Of a stretch of DNA of 64,000 bases, positions 53,701-63,300 are shown one piece after another. The position numbers and the translations under genes were made by a program. The first letter of the stretch is position 1. Each line of letters starts with the position of its first letter. The notes beneath the pieces are model-generated. The model did not search any database. It was not told where the DNA came from and was given only the letters and a program-made list of their open reading frames with translations. The stretch is from contig JAZQGY010000011.1 in assembly GCA_045540295.1 (NCBI GenBank), forward strand, positions 13,733 to 77,732, given 5' to 3'. Source of the stretch: SIG452 sp045540295 (GTDB lineage Bacteria > Bacillota > Clostridia > UMGS1840).

Positions 53701-55656
53701 ACTTACATTGACGGAAGTGTCGTGTCAGGCGCAACAGTTGAAATTCTTTACGATGATGGAACAGTTAAAGAAACTGTAACAACTGATGCAAATGGCAACT
53801 ATGAGTTCACTTATGCCGAAGTTGGCAGATATACAATCCGCGTAACAGATGCAGACGGCAACACAGCAAGTGAGGTTGTATCTGTTAAGAGAATGAATGT
53901 TTTCGATGTGTATGTCGCAGGTGAAACAGATCTTGTTCTCAAAAAGGGATACAATGTTTCAGGTACAGTAACTCCTTCAACTGCAAAGGTTACCATAAGC
54001 GACACAAGCGGTAATATATTCAAATCTTTTGATACAACTGACGGAACATTTACATTTAGTGATATCCCAAGAGGTTCCTACATCGTAAAAGCTGAAAATG
54101 AAACCGGTAGTGCTACAACTGAAATATATGTGTCAAATGAAGATGTAACCGGTATAACATTGGAAATCAAAGCACAGTCTTCAACTATCACAGGTGATAC
54201 AAAAATTGAAAACCGCGATGGAACATATTCTGCAAAAGTTTGGGTAAATATTGATTTGATTGATGAAGAAGGAAATGTTGTTGCGAGCACAAAAACCGAT
54301 GCAGAAGGAAAATACACATTTAACAATGTTCCTGCAGGAAGCTACAACATAGTTGCATTAGCAAACGAAATGCGTCCTGACCTTATCGGCGGTTTTGACA
54401 AGAACCACGAGCTTAAGGGTTACGGACATATTGATGTTACGGAATTTATCACTTATACAGTTGATACCATTATTTTAAGAGAAGATAAAGTTAATTTAAC
54501 ATCTGTTTCAGGCAAAGTAACAGCAAACGGAACAACACAGGACTGTCAGGTTATTTTAACAAACGAAACCGGTGACCAGATTGCCGTATTTGTAACCGAT
54601 AACAATGGTAAATATAGCTTCGTAAATATCCCTGACGGAATGTATTGCATTACCGCAATAACCAAAAACGATGGTATGGGCTTTGCTGTGATTACCATAG
54701 AAAATGGTGTTGTTCACGGAGATGCAGATATTAAGGTTGCAAAGGCTGATAAGATATCAAAGAGAGAGCAAACACTTTTGGCAATTCCTGATTGTGACAC
54801 AAAAGAAGATGCACTTCTCTACAAAGAAGCAATTTTAGCAGAAAAGACCTTCTACGATAGTTTGTCTGAGAAGGAAAGACAACAGCTTTCGGAAGAATGG
54901 ATAGAAAAATTGTTTAAACTTGTCGATTTGATTTCTGACAGCAGTATCGTTGTAACAGGTGGAGTAAAAGTAGAAAATGAAGAAAGTGTTATTTCATCAG
55001 ATGAAATAGACGACACAATAAACTTCACTTTAACCGTGACAGAAACTACTGTATCTGATGTTGATGAAGATGGAATAACCACGGATAAAGAATACGAAAC
55101 CGAAAAGATTAAGGATAAAAAAGGCAAGGATAAAAATATCGTTAAATATTACGATATAACATTCTCAAAAGATGGTCAGAGTATTTCCAACATCCAAAAG
55201 CAAACCGAAACAAACGGTAAGCTCCGTATTACGATGGATATTCCTGAAGAATACAGAGGACATAAGCACTACTCATTTATTCACATGCATAAGGGTGAAG
55301 CAGTAACATTGGTTGATTTGGATAACAATCCAAATACCGTTACATTTGAAATTGACAAGTTTTCAACTTTTGCTTTGGCATATTCAGATGTTGAACTGAT
55401 TGGCGAAATTGAAGAAACAATCTATCCTGCAAGCATTACATACAATGCGGAAACGGGAAAAATTTCAGTTTCATCAACAGAAACCGGAACACTCTACATC
55501 GCAACATATAATGGAACATATTTATCAAGTGTTGTGAATTATGATGTGTTTGCAAATGTTACAGCAATAGACTATGATTTTAATTCAAATCAGGTGGCAT
55601 TTGTGTGGAATGGAAATTTGAAACCGCTGTGCGAAAAGTTTGCTATAGGTAATTAA
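50734..55656 (+). CDS. Giant secreted BspA-like leucine-rich-repeat protein with carboxypeptidase-regulatory-like repeats
   Basis: A 1640-aa secreted protein. Residues 1-23 form a signal peptide (MKKIVVTFSVLIIALLCSIS). Residues about 55-980 are BspA-type LRR_5 repeats, with units such as ITEIGASAFEGATNLV and LESIGDRAFFDCSLL, and the block start VTGQIVIPASIKGVPVVQIGENAF near 200 recurs in similar form near 640. Four beta-sandwich domains of the CarboxypepD_reg/SdrD-B kind follow (about 980-1050, 1068-1140, 1150-1240, 1255-1335), each with TDANGNYEF-like turns. Then comes a charged helical segment and a C-terminal region with KFSTFALAYSD. I see no LPxTG, SLH or other anchor. The gene is richer in A/T and uses codons such as ATA, ACA and AGA more than its neighbours. 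It lies between spoIVA and a copy of the spoIVA end. Such proteins bind host or bacterial surfaces. Confidence 0.9.
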   Translation: MKKIVVTFSVLIIALLCSISVFAIDTDDSEKWEYQPYGTGVELTAYKGTQTDVYVPSKITKGDTEYSVLKLGDELFKGNTSLNSATLGEGITEIGASAFEGATNLVCIVTPESLTTIGDKAFSGCTNFNSVILYDTVTSIGENVFADCGKLMIYTNTGTISYFYAISNNISVEVIDIEREPIIVTENDIKYYIANGEAIIVDCSMDVTGQIVIPASIKGVPVVQIGENAFNNCSNITSVVFPDTIKRINSNAFKKCTMLTEVDLPKGLVYLGVNAFIDCSSLKTVEFPDSLKEIDKTAFLYCESITEIELPKSLEKLGAMAFGNCYNLSTITLHGAKQLDEGVFFSCNSVTTVFIDTVEDFCNMQYADTSAVPWAARAIATGSYGTYDTFAEIYVEGKKLVNIEVPSSQKKIEPYTFYYCESLVQIVLPEGIESIGEEAFMCCESLSNINIPSTVKEIGENALSTTPKLTNITIPDGIESIGRDAFSGSGLMSITLPEGLTSISAYCFSGCSNLRSVTIPESVYHIEDGAFQDCKLLTNVKLPSLLKTIGSSSFWGVVGLRSINIPDSVTYINNNAFYPKSIVWKIDNNAYAAAVALTSDNQFIATNVTTTTINNVTYCVGEYAVVAKCDTSIQGAVNIPETVNGKTVTQINSCAFSNASLQSVTLPENLEKIRAGTFDNCDKLTSISIPPSVREIEINAFSGCNNLKTVNISDLDAWCEIDFDLASNPLHKGACLFINGNAVTELFLDKSEIKPYAFQGCSGLSKVVFSDNVKNIGEHAFQFCDSLQIIEFGKDLENIREFAFASCGNTSSPIRIIFNNKLKSIGDSAFRASSVESIVFNEGLESIGDRAFFDCSLLTNANLPNSLVSIGVACFSRCSSIESVNIPEKLIEIPASAFASCSKLLQIKLPDTLLAIGSSAFRNTAIKKVIIPIGTNEFGSSPFNSGTVHLVYIDSPALARAIQSRWKYSVLNSCENPEISYGSSITGTATYIDGSVVSGATVEILYDDGTVKETVTTDANGNYEFTYAEVGRYTIRVTDADGNTASEVVSVKRMNVFDVYVAGETDLVLKKGYNVSGTVTPSTAKVTISDTSGNIFKSFDTTDGTFTFSDIPRGSYIVKAENETGSATTEIYVSNEDVTGITLEIKAQSSTITGDTKIENRDGTYSAKVWVNIDLIDEEGNVVASTKTDAEGKYTFNNVPAGSYNIVALANEMRPDLIGGFDKNHELKGYGHIDVTEFITYTVDTIILREDKVNLTSVSGKVTANGTTQDCQVILTNETGDQIAVFVTDNNGKYSFVNIPDGMYCITAITKNDGMGFAVITIENGVVHGDADIKVAKADKISKREQTLLAIPDCDTKEDALLYKEAILAEKTFYDSLSEKERQQLSEEWIEKLFKLVDLISDSSIVVTGGVKVENEESVISSDEIDDTINFTLTVTETTVSDVDEDGITTDKEYETEKIKDKKGKDKNIVKYYDITFSKDGQSISNIQKQTETNGKLRITMDIPEEYRGHKHYSFIHMHKGEAVTLVDLDNNPNTVTFEIDKFSTFALAYSDVELIGEIEETIYPASITYNAETGKISVSSTETGTLYIATYNGTYLSSVVNYDVFANVTAIDYDFNSNQVAFVWNGNLKPLCEKFAIGN

Positions 55657-55709
55657 AAAAACTCTTTATAGGCAGCAAGCCTAATCAAGAACTTCTTTTT
55701 GTTACAGAT

Positions 55710-55992
55710 TATCCATATGATTTGGGCAGATATTGAAACCGAAGTTTCGCCCATTGTGGGTACCGAAAAGCAGTCAGAGGATTTGGTGAAGTATCTTTTA
55801 TCCGATTATGAAGAAGATCCTAAAAAAATCTGGGAATCCAACATTTTTGGCAAATCACTGCACGAGCTGATTAATGAGGGGCTGCAAACTAAATTATCCC
55901 GTATGCCGGAGGATGCACAAGGGAAACTCCGTGAAACTCTCACAAAAATTATTAACGAGGGCAGCGGTGGGTTGATTTGCATTATCCTTTAA
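55710..55992 (+). pseudogene. Duplicated 3' end of spoIVA
   Basis: These 283 bases align without gaps to 50288-50570, the last 94 codons of spoIVA including the stop. By my count about 21 bases differ; all but one change (CGG to TGG) are silent. The frame is still open, but the piece has lost the ATPase domain, the start and any promoter, so it cannot encode a working SpoIVA. A pattern of silent changes means the two copies diverged while each was under selection, so one came from another strain by recombination, together with the giant gene between them. Confidence 0.9.
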
Positions 55993-56082
55993 CGAAAAAA
56001 GATGTAATATTGATGTGACAATTTTAAATATTTGCTTGTTATTTCCTCCTTGGAAAAATGATACTGTGGAGGAAAGTAAGAG

Positions 56083-56118
56083 AAAAGCCCGATGGCATTA
56101 TACCATCGGGCTTTTTGA
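56083..56118. terminator. Bidirectional terminator after the spoIVA fragment and AraC gene
   Basis: A 13-bp stem (56083-56095 with 56103-56115), loop CATTATA, followed by T residues on the plus strand. A second stem, TTTCCTCC/GGAGGAAA, lies at about 56042-56076. Confidence 0.88.
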
Positions 56119-56121
56119 TTG

Positions 56122-56883
56122 TTATCGGGAATTGAAATAAAGCTTGGAAAACTGTTTGGAAAAATCCGTGGGAGTAATCCCTTCGTGATATTTAAAAAAT
56201 TTGAGAAAATACTTATAATCGGCAAAGCCGGCTCGTTTGGCTACTACCTTTAATGGGAGATTATGGTTTAGCATCAGCATTTTAATATAGAGAATACGTT
56301 CTTCATCAATATATTGCTTTACGGTTTTTTGAAGGTTTGCTTTAAACACACGGTTTAAGTAGTCTGCATTGTAGCCAACCTGTTTCGCAACATCTTCTGT
56401 GGTGATAGGGGAGTTGCTGTTGGCTTGAACCCATGCCCGCACTTTTTCTACAATAGGGCTGGTGTTCGGCTGTTTAGCATTGATAGAAATTTCCAGTAAA
56501 ATCAACCTGGTCAGATAATCCATCATCTCTGCAGGCTTATTCATAACCCGTGCTTCAATCAGTTGACGGCAATACAGGTTAATATGATACGGGTTTTCTA
56601 ATGTAATATGATTGGTTCCTGCCAGGAGGTTGGTATCGCAAAACCAATGAAGCCAAAAAAATTCCGTATCGGTGCTTGTTTGATATCCGTAGTGTCGGAT
56701 TCCCGGCTCCAACAGAATGACATCATTCATCCCCAAAGCATAGTTTACTCCACCTTTATTGATATACACATTTCCTTTGGTAACAAAGATGATTTCATAG
56801 GTATCGAGAATCTTGTCAGGATGCTTCCATTCACCTTTGGATACAAATTTACCTGCATTTTGAATTTTTATATGTTCAAACAT
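56122..56883 (-). CDS. AraC-family transcriptional regulator
   Basis: A 253-aa regulator with an N-terminal cupin-like sensing domain (GKFVSKGEWKHPDKILDTYEIIFVTKGNVYINKGG) and a C-terminal double helix-turn-helix (ITTEDVAKQVGYNADYLNRVFKANLQKTVKQYI..VAKRAGFADYKYFLKFFKYHEGITPTDF). The ATG at 56883 begins MFEHIKIQ; a TTG at 56910 has no good ribosome-binding site. It is transcribed divergently from the giant phosphatase/esterase gene, and shared TGTTACAA motifs lie upstream of both, so it probably controls that gene and itself. Confidence 0.93.
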   Translation of the reverse strand: MFEHIKIQNAGKFVSKGEWKHPDKILDTYEIIFVTKGNVYINKGGVNYALGMNDVILLEPGIRHYGYQTSTDTEFFWLHWFCDTNLLAGTNHITLENPYHINLYCRQLIEARVMNKPAEMMDYLTRLILLEISINAKQPNTSPIVEKVRAWVQANSNSPITTEDVAKQVGYNADYLNRVFKANLQKTVKQYIDEERILYIKMLMLNHNLPLKVVAKRAGFADYKYFLKFFKYHEGITPTDFSKQFSKLYFNSR

Positions 56884-57308
56884 AGTCGGATTTTCACCCC
56901 TTTTATACAAGAATGAAGGTTGTGTGTTGTTACAAATAATGTTACAATAATTATAGCATATTTGTGGAAAAAAATCAATATTTTACGAAAATCGACTCAA
57001 AAAATATATTTTCTAAGCCATACTTCGGGAAAAATGTCAGGGTTTTGTTATCCATTTTTCACCATCGGATTGTGAAAAAAACAGACTTTTTAACAGAGGA
57101 TGAAAAAGATTTGTGGATTTCCTGCAGAAAAGCTCTGATTTAGGTCATGAAGAAGTCGAACATGTCCTGATTACAACGCAAAATTTGCTTGACAGTAACA
57201 TTGTGTAAATGTTACAATTGTATTACAAGGAATATTGTTTTTTTGTACAAATTTTCCAACCGTAAAAAAAATTTATATATACATCAAAAAGGAGAAGACA
57301 ACAAGAAG
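56884..57308. promoter_or_regulatory. Divergent control region between araC-type gene and giant phosphatase gene
   Basis: Minus-strand promoter: TTGATT (56978-56973), 17 bases, TATAAT (56955-56950). Plus-strand promoter: TTGACA (57189-57194), 18 bases, TACAAT (57213-57218). TGTTACAA occurs at 56928-56935, 56940-56947 (12-bp period) and 57210-57217, and an inverted copy GTAACATT at 57195-57202 pairs with AATGTTAC at 57208-57215. These repeats overlap both promoter regions and are candidate AraC-type operators. The middle part (56980-57180) is A/T rich with nothing else I can identify. Confidence 0.6.
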
Positions 57309-60300
57309 ATGAAAAAGATTTTAGCACTCCTCTTAACTCTCATGATGCTGATGACTTCTTTTGCTTTTAGCGCAACGGTTGTGCAGGCAGCACCCCAGAT
57401 TAAGAACATCATCTATATGATCCCCGACGGGGGCGGTATGGATGCCTTTAATCTGGCAGATGCAGTGAAGCAGGCAGGTGGTGTGAACTCCCGGTTCCCC
57501 AACTCTACCCCGCAAACTGTAAACAAAATGTACTTAAAAGATTACTTGGTAGGTGCAGAAACCACCTACAGTAACAATCAGGCAGTTACCGACTCCGCAG
57601 CCAGCGGTACTGCGTTGGCAACCGGTAAAAAAACCAATAACTATTTTATTGGTATTAACCCGGCAAGAAAACCTATTGCTACCATTTTGGAAGCAGCACA
57701 GTATGTGGGTAAAAGAGCAGGTTTAGTTTCTACCTATCCCTGGGCTCATGCAACCCCGGCTGCATTTTCTGCTCACGCAGAAGACCGTTACTACTATCGT
57801 ACGATCGCTCAGCAGCAGATTAACCAGGGCTTAGATGTTGTTCTGCCCATGAATGCTACCGGTGCAGGTGCTTATGACGAAGCGGCACAGGATATTGCAG
57901 CACGTGGCTACACTTCCGTTACTTCTGTAAGCCAGATGCTTAATCTTCAGCCCGGTGCAAAAGTATGGGGTACCTTAGGCGGTGATTTCACATTCTCTAA
58001 CCGTGATATCACCAATGCAGCAAGCTACCCGAACTTAGCGGAAATGACCCAATCGGCAATTCAGGCTCTGGATGGCTCTGACGAAGGTTTCTTCCTGATG
58101 GTAGAAGGCAGTGCTGTTGACGGCGGCGGACACGGAAGCAACGCATTGGATATGGTTACTGAATTTATTGCATTCGATGAAGCTTGTAAAGTGGCAATCG
58201 AATATGCAAAAGGCAGAACCGACACCGTTGTTGTTGTTGCGCCTGACCACGATACCGGTGGTATGAACGTATTAAACCAGTCCGGTGCTGTTTCTCTGAT
58301 TCGAAACGGACAGATTCCCGGCACCTCCTACATTACCTGGAGCGGCAACGGTAGCCATACCGCAAGAAACGGCGGTGTGTTCCTGTATGCGCCTGCAGGT
58401 GTGGCAGGAATCCCCGGAACTGCAGCAACTCCGGGTGTGGCATCCAACTTTAATAACTATGTGATTAACAATACCGATATTGCTCCTTATTTAGCAGACT
58501 TAATCGGTGTTGATTTAGATGCAGTTACCAAAGAATTATTTGTTGACGTATCTTCCTTAGGTACCTATACTCCCGTGACCGATACTTATTGGGATTATGA
58601 TGACAGTGTGTCCACCACCACTTCAGCACATACCGGTACCTTTACTTTCAAAGACTATAACTTAACTGTGGAAAGAAACACCTCCAAAGCAACCTACAAC
58701 GGACAGACTATTGATTTAGACGGTCAGGTTTGCGTATATGTAGGCGGACGTTTCTATGTTCCTCAGAAGCTGTTAGATATCGTTGGTATCGAATTTGACC
58801 CCGGCGATGTGGAAACCGCATCCAGCATCTTAGTGGGTACCGACTTAGCAAACAGCGTTCAGGGAAATTCCGGTGTTACCATCGGCAGCGATAGCGTAAC
58901 CATTCAGCAGAATAGCTATACTACTGCATATGTTACCTTCTTAATTGGTGTTCCCAAAACTGCATACTACAATGTGCAGGCAATGATTGACACCTCTAAC
59001 CGTCTTGCTTACGGTAATGTTCTATACGGAACCGGTTTGACCGCAGATTTTGATACCGGTGATATTATTACCTTTGCACCTGGCAGAATCAGCGATCCGG
59101 AATACTGGACCGATGACTCCTCTGACAGTGTACTGTTGGAAGCAGGTAATCACACCATTACCTTTATGTCAGGAGACAGTGCAAACAATATCATTTTCAA
59201 GGGCTTACAGTTAGTAGAAGACCTTTCCAAGGATGTAGAAGGCGATGATACCCCCGTTGCAACTCCTACTCCTACTGAAACTCCCGATTATGATAACATT
59301 ACTGCAGCAAAAGCTCCTTATGCAGGTGTATATGAAGTTACCTCTGACAAAGCAGTAACCCTGACCAACGAAACCGGTCACACTGTAACTTTAGCAGCAG
59401 GCGCTACCGATTACTTCTATATGATTAAAGGTAATAACAATATTACCATGAGCGATACCTCTGCAAACTTAACCTTTACCGCTTTAGTAAATAACGGTAT
59501 GGCGTATATCAACGAAGTGGATGCAGGAACCGTTCCTGTTACCACCGAACATGTGAAATTGGGTTACGAAAATGTAGGTAATGTGGCAAGCAACGTGGTT
59601 TCTACCTATGGTAACACCAGCGTTGGTGCAAGCTCCATTACCATTCCCAATTCAAGCTCCGTAACCATTAAAGCAGATGCAACCCAGGCAGGCTTATACT
59701 ATATGACCGTGATTACTTCCGGTGAAGGTAAGTATGTAACCTTAGAAACCGATACCGGTCATACCGGTCAGTATGCAACCACGCTGGCGGGAAGCGCAAC
59801 TCACTACGAGGATGCCGGAACCAACAGCGATTTCTTACTGGCTTACTTAAGAGCAGGTGAAAACAACGTTACCATCACCAACAATGGTCCGACAGCAATT
59901 ACCTTAACAGGTCTTCGTTGCTCCAAATCCTCCAGCTTCACAGCAGGCGGTTCTTCTGCAACGGATGCAACTGTTGCACAGTTTGTCTTAGCAAATTGTA
60001 AAGTCATTGCAGACGGTTACGATCCGGACGGTCCGGTAACCACTCCGACCCCGACCACCGCTCCGACCGCAACTCCCGTTCCGACTCCGGGTATTGTTGG
60101 CGAAATTTCTTACACCAACGCTCCTTATGCAGGTGTATACGAAGTGACCTCCGACAAAGCAGTAACTCTGACCAACGAAACCGGTCACACCGTTACTTTA
60201 GCAGCAAACACTCCTGCATACTTCTATATGATTAAGGGCAACAACAATGTTACCTTAAGTGACAATACTGTGACCTTAACCTTTACAGAATTAGAAGACA

Positions 60301-63300
60301 ACGGTTTAGCTTACATTGATCAGGTAACTATTTCCGGCGAACCTTTTACCGGTCCCGAAGATGACCATGACGCTACCTCCGGTGCTGCAAACATCACCTT
60401 AGCTGCCGGAGAAACCCGTTCCTTTACCCATATCCCGAACTATGGTGCAGGTCTCTACTATCCTTACATTTCCGGTACAGAGGGTGGCACCATTAAAGTA
60501 ACCACCGATACCGGTTATTATGCAGAAATTCTTTTGAGAGGCGGCTCTTCCTCTGCATGGACTGACGGTTCCAATAAGACAGATCCCGAAGTGGTTTACT
60601 TAAGAGACGGTACTCAGACCGTTACTCTTACCAATACCAGTGGCTCATCTGTCAGCATTAACACCACCAGCTTTGGTACTACAATGGTATTAGCCACAGC
60701 TACTTACTGGGTAGACCAGATGAAGATGGCAGAACTGAAAGTAGTTCCTGCCGGTGAAGAAGTGGTTGTTCCGACTCCCACTCCTACTACCGCACCTACC
60801 GCAACACCCACTCCCACCTCTACTCCTACCGTTGTAGCAGGTCAGATGACTTATGATGCTCCTTATGCAGGTGTTTACAGAGCATCTTCCGACAAAGCAG
60901 TAACCTTAATTAACGAAACCGGTCATAAAGTGACCTTATCTGCAGGCGGAACCGGTTACTTCTATATGTTCAAAGGTCTCAATCACATGAGCACCTCCAA
61001 CGAAGCAGCAAATGTAACCTTTACCGCTTTAGACGACAACGGTATGAGCAACCTGGGCAGCGTAGTTGTTGATCATACTCCGATTACTACCAAGCATTAC
61101 TACATGGGCTTCAGCGTAAATGACAGTACTACCAATGCCGTTGATTTCATCTATGCAAAAGACAGCGGTGTAACTACCAGTGGCAGAACCATTACCATTC
61201 CGGCAGGACAGTCTGTTACCTTTAAGACCAACAGCGATTTGGCAGCCGGTGCATATTATGTCAGCATTAAAACACTGGCGGCTTCTGGAGATATTCGCAT
61301 TGAAACCAGTACCGGTTACTACGGCGAATATCCGTATACCCTTGCAAACAGCAACACTCACTTTGAAGATACCGACGTTAACGGAAACGGTATTGACTTG
61401 CTGATGGTATATATGGCTGAAGGCGAAAACTTTGTTAAAGTAATTAACAATAATAACGCAGCTGTTTCCATCGACGGAGTTCGTATTTCCAAGACAGACT
61501 CTGTGCAGTCCTGGGCTACCTGTAATATGGCGAATGCGAAAGTTATCGTAGATGACAATCTGGTAATTCCTACTCCCACTCCCACACCGGAACCGACTCC
61601 GGATGCAAATACCATCGTATACACTGCTCCTTATGCAGGTGTATATCAGGTAACTTCTGACAAAGCAGTAACCCTGACCAACGAAACCGGTCATACCGTT
61701 ACTTTGGCAGCAGGTGCTACCGGCTACTTCTACCTGATTCAGGGTCAGAATACGATTGGCACTACCGATAACTCTGCTACCGTAACCTTCACCGAATTAG
61801 CAGGAAACGGTTTAGCTTATATCAACGAGGTTACCATTACCGCAGAACCTGTTATCTCCGGGCAGGAAGACCTGGTTGAAAACGCTATGCTCAAAGACTT
61901 AGCACCGGGAGAAACCTATACCTTCACCTATACTCCTTCTTTGGGTATGAACGGTTTGGTATATCCCTACATTGCAACCATGAATAACACCGCAGAAGGT
62001 ATCTTAAAAGTTACCTTTGATACCGGTTATTATGCGGATATCTACTATTCTCCCGCAACCAATGGCGGTTCCTGGGCTTGGGCAGACTTAGCAAAAACCG
62101 ATCCTGAAATGGCTTATGTAAGAAATGGTGAAAACACCATTACCATTGAAAATACCGGTTCTGCTACCACTCAGCTGTATGCTATCAGAATCCACAGTGC
62201 CGGCGAACTGGTTGGCAATTCCGCTTGGGATTCCCAGATGAAGATGGCACAGCTGAAGGTTGTTCCCTACGGTGACGATGTGGTTGAACCTACTCCCACC
62301 CCGACTCCGGATGCAAATGTAATCACTTACACTGCTTCTTATGCAGGTGTATACAAAGTTTCTTCCGATGTTGCAGTAACCTTAACCAGTGAAATTGGTG
62401 CTACCGTTACTTTAGCAGCAGGCGAAGAAGGCTACATCTACTTAATCGCAGGTGAAAACACCATTGCTACTACTGATGTAGATGCGAATGTAACCTTTAG
62501 CGCTTTGGCAGGCAACGGTCTGGATTACTTTAATCAGGTTACCATTGCGAACGAACCCATTATCTCCGGTCAGGAAGATTTATACGGCTGGGCAAATATT
62601 GGTATTACCATTCCTGTCGATGGCACTTATACCATCGAATATACTCCTTCTCAGGGACTTGCAGGTATGGTATATCCCTACATTGCGTTTGGCACTGCTA
62701 ACGAAGCAACCCTCAGATTAACCAGTGATACCGGTTTTTATGCCGATATTTACAATCCGGCAGGCGTTTCTTACAGCAGCAGATTAACCACAGATGCTGC
62801 AGGCAATGATATTGAACTGCTGTATGTAAAAGAAGGTGTGAACACCATCACCTTAGAAAACATTGGTTCCAGCGATATTCTCCTGTATACTATCAGATTC
62901 CACAGTGTTGGCGAATTGGTTGGCCATGCAACCTGGGGAAGTCAGCTGAATGTTGCAAACTTAAAACCCGTTGTGGAAACTGATGAATTCTCCGAAATTA
63001 CCTTAAACGGTAAAACAAAAACTGCAACTGTATCCTTCAAAAACATGGGTACTGACGATGACGGCGTTGTAAGCTTGGTATTAGCTTCTTACGAAGGCAA
63101 CAAACTGACTGCAGTTGATATCACTTATATTGATACCGATGCACAGGCAGTTGGCACTACCGTGGAATACTCTGTAGACTTGCCCGAAGCTAACGGCACT
63201 ACCTTAAAAGCAATGCTCGTAAATGAAAACTTAGTGCCCAAAGCAGCAGCGAAAGATGTGACCATCGGTTCCTTAACCGGTCTGAAATTCTCCATCTTAG

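Noticed and set aside
55699..55992. Independent 97-aa gene
   Set aside because: It is a copy of the spoIVA C terminus without promoter, start context or the ATPase domain; treated as a fragment.
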